Assembly: GCA_002449395.1 (NCBI GenBank) | Contig: DKDP01000057.1 | Location: 1 to 10,567 of the forward strand | DNA from: Ruminococcaceae bacterium UBA6845 | GTDB lineage: Bacteria > Bacillota > Clostridia > Oscillospirales > Acutalibacteraceae | Direction: 5' to 3' | DNA: 10,567 nucleotides | Shown: positions 5,236 through 10,567 of the stretch, in pieces | How positions within the stretch are numbered: position 1 is the first letter of the stretch | Layout of the letters: each line of letters opens with the position of its first letter | Position numbers and translations under genes: made by a program | Notes under the pieces: model-generated | Told to the model about the DNA's origin: nothing | Seen by the model: the letters and a program-made list of their open reading frames with translations, nothing else | Databases searched by the model: none

Positions 5236-6122
5236 TGACAAAAACCGCATTTATTGCCATTGTCGGCTGTCCGAACGTCGGCAAATCATCAATCCTCAAC
5301 CGTTTGCTCGGTCAGAAAATTGCCATAGTTTCAGATAAGCCGCAGACAACGAGAACCAAGATAATGGGCGTTCTCACAGAGGGCGACACTCAGCTTGTAT
5401 TCACCGACACTCCCGGCTTCCACAGACCGAGGACAAAGCTCGGCGAAAAAATGGTTCAGGCTGTTTCCGACAGCGTTTCGGGCGTTGACGCCTGCCTGTT
5501 TGTCGTTGAGCCCGAGGGAGAACTCAGAACCGCAGAGCTTGAGCTTGTCGAAAAATTCAAAAAGCAGAAAATGCCCGTTATCCTCGCAATCAATAAGGTT
5601 GACACGCTTCCCGATAAGGAAGTGCTTATGGAGAGGATACTCGAGCTTTCAAAAATATATGATTTTGAGGCAATTGTTCCTGTTTCCGCTTTGAGGGGAA
5701 TAAATATGGACGAGCTCCTCGGCGAGCTTAAAAAACTTGCGGAGGAAAGCGTTTTCTTCTTCCCTGAGGACACTTTGACCGATCAGCCCGAGCGTGTTAT
5801 TGCCGCCGAGATTATCCGTGAAAAGCTCCTCAGAAATCTTGACAGAGAGATTCCGCACGGTGTTGCGGTCAGCATTGAAAAAATGCGAGAGCGCGAGGAT
5901 TCGGATATAATGGATATCGAGGCTGTCATCTATTGCGAAAAAGACAGCCACAAGGGAATTATAATCGGCAAAAACGGAGCTATGCTCAAGCGCATTTCCA
6001 CAAGAGCGAGAGAGGATATGGAAAAATTCTTCCAGTGTCACATCAACCTGCGCTGTTGGGTCAAGGTGAAAGAGGGCTGGCGCAACCGTGAGGGATTGAT
6101 TCACAATTTCGGTCTCGATTAA
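5235..6122 (+). CDS. era: GTPase Era, 30S subunit assembly
   Basis: A 295-residue Era, an essential GTPase that binds near the 3' end of 16S rRNA during small-subunit assembly. G1 GCPNVGKS (11-18), the switch I segment KPQTTRTKI, G3 DTPG (58-61), G4 NKVD (120-123) and G5 SALRG are all intact. A C-terminal KH domain carries IIIGKNGAMLKRI (about 242-254) and ends with the usual VKVKEGWRN. The ATG overlaps the ybeY stop (TGATG), with GGAGG 7 nt upstream. Working next to YbeY on the same rRNA end makes the pairing functionally sensible. Full length and unremarkable. Confidence 0.97.
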   Translation: MTKTAFIAIVGCPNVGKSSILNRLLGQKIAIVSDKPQTTRTKIMGVLTEGDTQLVFTDTPGFHRPRTKLGEKMVQAVSDSVSGVDACLFVVEPEGELRTAELELVEKFKKQKMPVILAINKVDTLPDKEVLMERILELSKIYDFEAIVPVSALRGINMDELLGELKKLAEESVFFFPEDTLTDQPERVIAAEIIREKLLRNLDREIPHGVAVSIEKMREREDSDIMDIEAVIYCEKDSHKGIIIGKNGAMLKRISTRAREDMEKFFQCHINLRCWVKVKEGWRNREGLIHNFGLD

Positions 6123-6240
6123 GGCGCACGGTGCAGCTTTTAAAATAGGCGATCAAAATGACGGTGGTTTTCATTACCATTCGTAAAATTAAATAATCAA
6201 AATGATCCCTGCAAATAATTATATTTGGAGGGATTATTAT

Positions 6241-6402
6241 ATGAAAAACAGTTATAAGGATCTTGCCGCATGGGATAAATTTGCTTCAAGCGGAAAGATT
6301 TGCGACTATCTTCAATACAAGCATATTTCAACACAGGAGAGCAAGAATGAAGTTTCGGACGGACGGACTGATAATCAGGGAACAGCAGACGGGCGAGGAT
6401 GA
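6241..6402 (+). CDS. yqzL: YqzL-like small protein between era and recO
   Basis: A 53-residue protein. The segment AAWDKFASSGKICDYLQYK (about 9-27) follows the pattern W..F...G.I..YL.YK that I recall from YqzL-like proteins, which sit between era and recO in Firmicutes. Function is unknown. The ATG at 6241 has an excellent GGAGGG site (6227-6232, 8 nt spacing); an ATG at 6202 would add 13 residues without a binding site. The last 18 codons lie inside recO in another frame (56-nt overlap), giving a polar Gly/Asp-rich tail unlikely to be conserved. The recO ribosome binding site lies within this gene, so the two are probably coupled. Confidence 0.78.
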   Translation: MKNSYKDLAAWDKFASSGKICDYLQYKHISTQESKNEVSDGRTDNQGTADGRG

Positions 6403-7087
6403 CCGTCTTGTAACCCTGCTGACCCGTGACCACGGCGTTATCAGAGCCTTTGTAAGAGGTGCCAAGAGAATAAAGAGCAGATCGCAGAGCGCTACTCAGC
6501 TCTTTGCTTACGGTACCTATTCTATTTACAGGGGCAGGGACGCCTATTCGGTAGACGAGGCTCAGCCCAAGGAGATTTTTTTTGATCTCAGAAACGACAT
6601 TGAGGCTCTGTCGCTGGCTCAGTATTTCTGCGAGCTTGCGGGCGAGCTTGCTCCCGTTGAGGACGATGCGGATGAATTTCTGCGGCTCATCCTCAACGCT
6701 CTACATATGCTTATGAACAAAAAAAGACCTCAGCCGCAGCTTAAAGCGGTTGTTGAATTGAGATTACTGTGTCTTGCGGGTTATATGCCCGATCTCGTCG
6801 TTTGCGGCGACTGCGGGGAGGAATACGACGGAGATTTCCTTTTCAGTCCCGTGGAGGGTCGGATTTTCTGCGAAAAATGCAGATCAAGACATTCGGGAAT
6901 AATGCTCTCGTCGGGCGTTTTGCGTGCGATGAGACATATATGTTACAGCGAGGATGAAAAGCTGTTCTCGTTCACCCTCGGAGAGGAGAGCCTGAATATG
7001 CTCAGCGATGTGACGGAAAAATTCCTGCTGGCACAGACATCAAAGAAGTTTAAAACTCTGGATTTTTATAAAGTAATGAAAGGATGA
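6347..7087 (+). CDS. recO: DNA repair protein RecO
   Basis: A 246-residue RecO. It acts with RecR to load RecA on single-stranded DNA covered by SSB and to anneal strands in recombinational repair. The N-terminal OB fold (about 1-80) starts MKFRTDGLIIREQQTGEDDR and has the typical GVIRAFVRGAKRIKS stretch. The C-terminal helical domain holds a four-Cys zinc site at about 153, 156, 175 and 178 (CGDC and CEKC). Length is normal. The start is the ATG at 6347 with GGAG at 6336-6339; a TTG at 6263 in the same frame adds 28 residues that do not look like RecO and overlap the yqzL gene. The stop overlaps the ATG at 7084. Confidence 0.95.
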   Translation: MKFRTDGLIIREQQTGEDDRLVTLLTRDHGVIRAFVRGAKRIKSRSQSATQLFAYGTYSIYRGRDAYSVDEAQPKEIFFDLRNDIEALSLAQYFCELAGELAPVEDDADEFLRLILNALHMLMNKKRPQPQLKAVVELRLLCLAGYMPDLVVCGDCGEEYDGDFLFSPVEGRIFCEKCRSRHSGIMLSSGVLRAMRHICYSEDEKLFSFTLGEESLNMLSDVTEKFLLAQTSKKFKTLDFYKVMKG

Positions 7088-7092
7088 GCAAA

Positions 7093-9474
7093 ATGAACCG
7101 ACATCATCTTGCACTTGAACTTGACAAGGTGCTTGAGCTACTGGCTCAGCATACCTCATGCGAGGATGCTCGGCTTGCCGCTCTCAGCCTTGAACCTCAG
7201 TCCGACCTTGCTTCGGCGCAGGCGCTTATGAATCAGACAAGGGACGCACATATGCTCCTTGCCCGTTTCGGCGGACCTGCTTTCGGCGGACTTATAAACG
7301 TTAACAATGCGCTCTACCGTGCGGATGCGGGCAGCACGCTCAGTCTAAAGGAACTTCTCAACGTTGCGTCGGTTCTTCACGTTATAAGAACGATTTCGCA
7401 GTGGAGGAGCACAAACGAGGGTGTAGCGACGGTACTCGATATCTATTTCAACGCCCTTGTCCCGAACAGATTCCTTGAGGATTCCATAACGACGGCGATT
7501 ATCTCTGAGGAGGAGGTTGCGGACAACGCATCACCGACGCTTGCGGATATCAGAAGAAAGATCCGCACTCAGGAATCGAAGGTCAGAGACCAGCTCGGAA
7601 AATATACTCATAATTCAAATTTTTCAAAGTATCTCCAGGACAATATTATTACAATGAGAAACGGCAGATACGTTATCCCCGTCAGGAATGAATACAGGGG
7701 AGAGGTACCCGGTCTTGTGCACGACACCTCGTCGAGCGGCGCAACGGTTTTCATTGAGCCGATGCCGATAGTTGAGGCTAATAACCAGATTAAACTGCTC
7801 AAAAATAAGGAAGAGGACGAGATTGACCGCATCCTTGCCGAGCTTTCGGCGAATGTAGGCAGTTTTGCCAATTCGATCAAGAGCAGCTATGAATGTGCGG
7901 TTGAGCTGAATCTCATCTTTGCAAAGGCTCAGCTTGCCTATGCGATGAGGGCGAGCGTGCCTCAGCTTAACAATGAGGGTATAATCGAGCTCAGAAGAGC
8001 AAGACACCCATTGATTGATAAAAATAAGGTCGTTCCGGTTGATATCAGCCTCGGAACAGACTTTGACACAATAGTTATCACAGGTCCGAATACGGGCGGT
8101 AAAACCGTCTCAATTAAGACCATCGGTCTTATGTCTCTTATGGCGATGTGCGGACTGATGCTCCCCGTTGACGACAGGAGCAGAATATCGGTTTTTGATC
8201 ACGTGCTTGCCGATATCGGCGATGAGCAGAGTATTGAGCAGTCGCTTTCGACGTTCTCGTCGCATATGACAAAGATTGTGAGTATACTGGAAGAAGCCGA
8301 CGAAAGAAGCCTTGTGCTGATTGACGAGCTCGGTGCGGGAACAGACCCGATTGAGGGTGCGGCTCTTGCCGTGTCGATCCTCGAACAGCTCAGGAATCAG
8401 GGCGCAAAGATTGCGGCGACAACGCATTATGCCGAGCTTAAATCCTATGCCTTGCAGACTCCCGGCGTAATAAACGGAAGCTGTGAATTTGACGTTCAGT
8501 CGCTCAAGCCGACTTACAGGCTGTTAATAGGTATCCCCGGTCGCTCCAATGCCTTTGCAATTTCAAAAAGGCTCGGTATCAGCGATGAAATAATCGAGCA
8601 CGCACAGGAACTTGTTTCAAATGAAAACGTTCGCTTTGAGGATGTTGTCGACAGGCTTGAACAGAGCCGTGCAAAGATGGAAAAGGAGCGTGAAGAGGCA
8701 AGAAAAATCCGTGAGGAGGCCGACCGTGAGCTTGAAAAGGCACAGAAACTGAAAGCGGATATCGAAACGCTCAGGCAAAAGGAGCTTGAGGACGCTAAGG
8801 GACAGGCGGTCAGGATAACGGAGCAGGCGAAGCGTGAGGCTTATCAGCTTCTCAATGACCTTGAAATGCTCAAAAAACAGCAGGCTAAGGAAAAGAATGC
8901 CGCCGAGATGGCACGCCGTGCGAGAGCGGTTATCAAAAAGGATCTTAATGCGATTGACTCGGCATCCGACCCGATTGTGGCACTCGGAAACGACGAGGAT
9001 TATGTTCTGCCCCGTCCGCTTAAAATCGGCGATACGGTAATAATTGCCGACATCGGAAACGAAGCAACCGTTGTCACACTAAAAGATAAAAAAGGACTTG
9101 TTACCGTTCAGATGGGAACGATGAAAACAAGAGTTAAGGAAGAAAATCTGCGGCTTATCGAGAAGAAAAAGAGCGTTGAAAAGAAACGCACCGTTGCCAC
9201 GGGAAGAATGGAAAGCCGTATGAATATGAAAGCTCAGACAAGCGTTGATCTCAGAGGAATGACGGTCGAGGAGGGCATATTGGAGCTTGACCGCTACATT
9301 GATCATGCGCTGAGAATGGGCATTAACGAGTTTACGGTAATTCACGGCAAGGGCACAGGCGTTCTGCGCTCGGCTGTCAGGGATTACCTCAAAAAATCAA
9401 AGTATGTTAAAACTTCACGTCTCGGCACGTTCGGAGAAGGAGAGGACGGAGTAAGCATTGTCACACTCAAATAG
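7093..9474 (+). CDS. mutS2: MutS2 ATPase with C-terminal Smr nuclease domain
   Basis: A 793-residue MutS2. In Bacillus subtilis this protein acts on collided ribosomes (RqcU); in other species it is linked to suppression of recombination. It is not a mismatch-repair MutS, as the N-terminal mismatch-recognition domain is absent. The core and lever region spans about 1-320. Walker A GPNTGGKT lies at about 331-338 and Walker B LVLIDELGAGTDP at about 407-419, followed by ATTHYAELK. A long charged coiled coil covers about 520-640. The Smr domain at about 717-793 has DLRGM and HGKGTG. The ATG at 7093 is preferred, with GAAAGG ending 9 nt before it. The ATG at 7084, which overlaps the recO stop, adds three residues but sits directly on that binding site. 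The 3' end overlaps the next gene by 17 nt. Confidence 0.95.
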   Translation: MNRHHLALELDKVLELLAQHTSCEDARLAALSLEPQSDLASAQALMNQTRDAHMLLARFGGPAFGGLINVNNALYRADAGSTLSLKELLNVASVLHVIRTISQWRSTNEGVATVLDIYFNALVPNRFLEDSITTAIISEEEVADNASPTLADIRRKIRTQESKVRDQLGKYTHNSNFSKYLQDNIITMRNGRYVIPVRNEYRGEVPGLVHDTSSSGATVFIEPMPIVEANNQIKLLKNKEEDEIDRILAELSANVGSFANSIKSSYECAVELNLIFAKAQLAYAMRASVPQLNNEGIIELRRARHPLIDKNKVVPVDISLGTDFDTIVITGPNTGGKTVSIKTIGLMSLMAMCGLMLPVDDRSRISVFDHVLADIGDEQSIEQSLSTFSSHMTKIVSILEEADERSLVLIDELGAGTDPIEGAALAVSILEQLRNQGAKIAATTHYAELKSYALQTPGVINGSCEFDVQSLKPTYRLLIGIPGRSNAFAISKRLGISDEIIEHAQELVSNENVRFEDVVDRLEQSRAKMEKEREEARKIREEADRELEKAQKLKADIETLRQKELEDAKGQAVRITEQAKREAYQLLNDLEMLKKQQAKEKNAAEMARRARAVIKKDLNAIDSASDPIVALGNDEDYVLPRPLKIGDTVIIADIGNEATVVTLKDKKGLVTVQMGTMKTRVKEENLRLIEKKKSVEKKRTVATGRMESRMNMKAQTSVDLRGMTVEEGILELDRYIDHALRMGINEFTVIHGKGTGVLRSAVRDYLKKSKYVKTSRLGTFGEGEDGVSIVTLK

Positions 9475-10351
9475 CAAATACAAATTATTTATGGCGTTCG
9501 CAATGCTTGTTTTCGGCACATTGGGACCGTTTGTCAACAATATTAACTTCCCGTCGTCGTTTATTTCTCTTACGAGGGCAGTCATAGGAAGCCTTTTTAT
9601 CGGCATATTTATGGCAGTCAGCGGTCACGGATTCGACGGAAAGGCGATCGTGAAAAATCTCAAGCTGCTGATTCCGTCGGGAATAGCTATGGCGTTTAAC
9701 TGGATATGCCTTTTTGAGGCATACAGATTCACGGGCGTTACGGTCGCAACGCTCTGTTACTATATGGCGCCCGTTATTGTTGTTCTTGTTTCACCGTTCA
9801 TTCTCAAGGAACGCTTGACAGGTGCAAAGGGAGTCAGCGTTATTGTTGCCGTTATCGGAGCGGTGCTTATTTCCGGTGTTGTTACGGGTGCAACAAAGAG
9901 CGTAAAGGGAATTATGCTCGGACTTGCCGCCGCCGCTTTATACAGCACGGTTATTGTTATCAACAAATTTGTCCGTGATCTTTCGCCCGTCGAAACGACC
10001 TTTGTTCAGCTCTCGGTTGCCGCAGTGACGATGATTCCGTATGTACTGCTGACCGAGGATGTAACGGCATTTGTTTTCGATACAAAGTCGGTTGTATTTA
10101 TGCTGATAGTCGGCGTGTTCCACACTGGAATTGCATATATGATTTATTTTTCGTCCGTGCAGAAAATTCCTGCGCAGACGACCGCTGTATTCAGCTACAT
10201 AGATCCGGTTACTGCGATCATTGTTTCCGCAGTTGTCCTCGGCGAAAGGCTGGACGCCGTTCAGATTGTCGGAACGGTTCTGATCCTTGCCGCAACGCTT
10301 TTCAACGAGCTTGCCCCGATGCTAAGGGAAAGGCTCCGAAAGGACAGCTGA
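9458..10351 (+). CDS. EamA-family (drug/metabolite transporter superfamily) permease
   Basis: A 297-residue membrane protein with about ten hydrophobic segments arranged as two EamA repeats (about 8-140 and 150-285). The first half has the usual helix-rich start with FGTLGPFV and a YMAPVIVVLVSPFILKE segment. The second repeats it as FSYIDPVTAIIVSAVVLGE. Members move small metabolites, amino acids or drugs across the cytoplasmic membrane; the substrate cannot be read from sequence. The start is a TTG at 9458 inside the end of mutS2, with GGAG at 9448-9451 (6 nt spacing). The first in-frame ATG (9491) has no binding site. It is probably the last gene of the operon by coupling, although its function is unrelated. 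No intrinsic terminator follows; palindromic repeats do. Confidence 0.9.
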   Translation: MSHSNSKYKLFMAFAMLVFGTLGPFVNNINFPSSFISLTRAVIGSLFIGIFMAVSGHGFDGKAIVKNLKLLIPSGIAMAFNWICLFEAYRFTGVTVATLCYYMAPVIVVLVSPFILKERLTGAKGVSVIVAVIGAVLISGVVTGATKSVKGIMLGLAAAALYSTVIVINKFVRDLSPVETTFVQLSVAAVTMIPYVLLTEDVTAFVFDTKSVVFMLIVGVFHTGIAYMIYFSSVQKIPAQTTAVFSYIDPVTAIIVSAVVLGERLDAVQIVGTVLILAATLFNELAPMLRERLRKDS

Positions 10352-10365
10352 AAGTCAGCAAAAAA

Positions 10366-10494
10366 TTACTTTGAGCGTGGGCTCCTCCTCCGGGGGAGCT
10401 GTCAGCGTAGCTGACTGAGGGAGTAAGGTTTCATCAAACTTAAACTCCTTCCGTCACTCCTACGTCGTGCCACCTCCCTCAAGAGGGAGGCTAC
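10366..10494. repeat. MITE-like palindromic repeat, complete copy
   Basis: An imperfect palindrome of about 115-129 bp with its centre near 10432-10435 (CATC loop, flanked by AAGGTTT and AAACTT). The left arm GGCTCC...GGGAGCTGTCAGC...TGACTGAGGGAGT matches the reverse complement of the right arm with many mismatches. Local perfect hairpins also occur: GTCAGC-GTA-GCTGAC (10401-10415) and CCTCCCTC-AA-GAGGGAGG (10473-10490). There is no coding capacity. The size, symmetry and repetition fit a non-autonomous mobile or REP-like element. From memory, similar repeats are scattered in gut Clostridia genomes; I cannot confirm this here. Confidence 0.7.
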
Positions 10495-10512
10495 AAATAT
10501 TTACCTTGTAAT

Positions 10513-10567
10513 TTACTTTGAGCGTAGGCTCCTCCGTGGGGGAGCTGTCAGCGCAGCTGACTGAGGG
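10513..10567. repeat. MITE-like palindromic repeat, second copy (cut by window edge)
   Basis: A head-to-tail second copy of the repeat beginning at 10366, offset by 147 bp. The 55 bases present match the first copy except for two substitutions (G to A before GGCTCC, and GTAGC to GCAGC) and a small change in the CTCC/GGGG hairpin loop. It includes the hairpin GTCAGC-GCA-GCTGAC. The right arm would lie outside the window. Confidence 0.7.

Noticed and set aside
5649..6104. 151-codon minus-strand open frame inside era
   Set aside because: Antisense shadow of the Era C-terminal region; no independent evidence of coding.
6123..6240. Internal promoter or terminator between era and yqzL
   Set aside because: This 118-nt gap has no convincing -35/-10 pair and no stem with a T-tract.
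6263..6346. Upstream TTG extension of recO
   Set aside because: The added 28 residues do not resemble RecO, have no binding site and overlap the yqzL gene; the ATG at 6347 has a good site.
10347..10359. GCTGA-AAG-TCAGC hairpin at the EamA stop as an operon terminator
   Set aside because: The stem is only 5 bp and is followed by an A-run rather than a T-tract on the plus strand.
10366..10567. Repeats at the right end as a CRISPR array
   Set aside because: Repeat units are long palindromes of about 130 bp with no short repeat-spacer alternation and no cas genes nearby.

Overview
The window looks like chromosome from a Gram-positive Clostridia, most likely of the Ruminococcus/Oscillospiraceae type. 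This rests on three things read from the sequence: AGGAGG-type ribosome binding sites throughout, a Firmicutes-style S12 N-terminus, and the block phoH-ybeY-era-yqzL-recO, which is a Firmicutes arrangement. No tRNA, rRNA, CRISPR array, phage gene or transposase gene is visible.

Left part (1-3541, mostly minus strand). The window opens inside the 5' end of rpsL (ribosomal protein S12), transcribed leftwards off the edge. It has a strong promoter with an A/T-rich upstream element and a structured leader of about 80 nt. Upstream lies a two-gene unit of MgtC/SapB-family membrane proteins with its own near-consensus promoter and a terminator before rpsL. A 66-codon ORF diverges from the MgtC promoter. 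It runs into the terminator of a convergent minus-strand gene for an exported protein with a Ser/Gly/Thr/Asp-rich linker and an unrecognised C-terminal domain. Upstream of that, on the same strand, is a small three-helix membrane protein with its own promoter.

Right part (3673-10351, plus strand). One promoter precedes a compact operon: phoH, ybeY, era, a YqzL-like small protein, recO, mutS2 and an EamA-family transporter. Most junctions overlap or nearly touch, which implies translational coupling; only era-yqzL has a real gap (118 nt). Known roles of the families group around ribosome maturation and quality control (YbeY, Era, MutS2) and DNA repair (RecO, possibly MutS2), with PhoH as a probable RNA-linked ATPase.

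Right end (10352-10567). After the transporter come two head-to-tail copies of a palindromic, MITE-like repeat about 130-147 bp long. The second copy is cut by the window edge.

The strongest leads for something undescribed are the palindromic repeat family, the exported linker protein and its membrane neighbour, the 66-residue ORF with the inverted repeat shared with the MgtC promoter, and the structured rpsL leader. All are modest. The housekeeping operon itself is ordinary.
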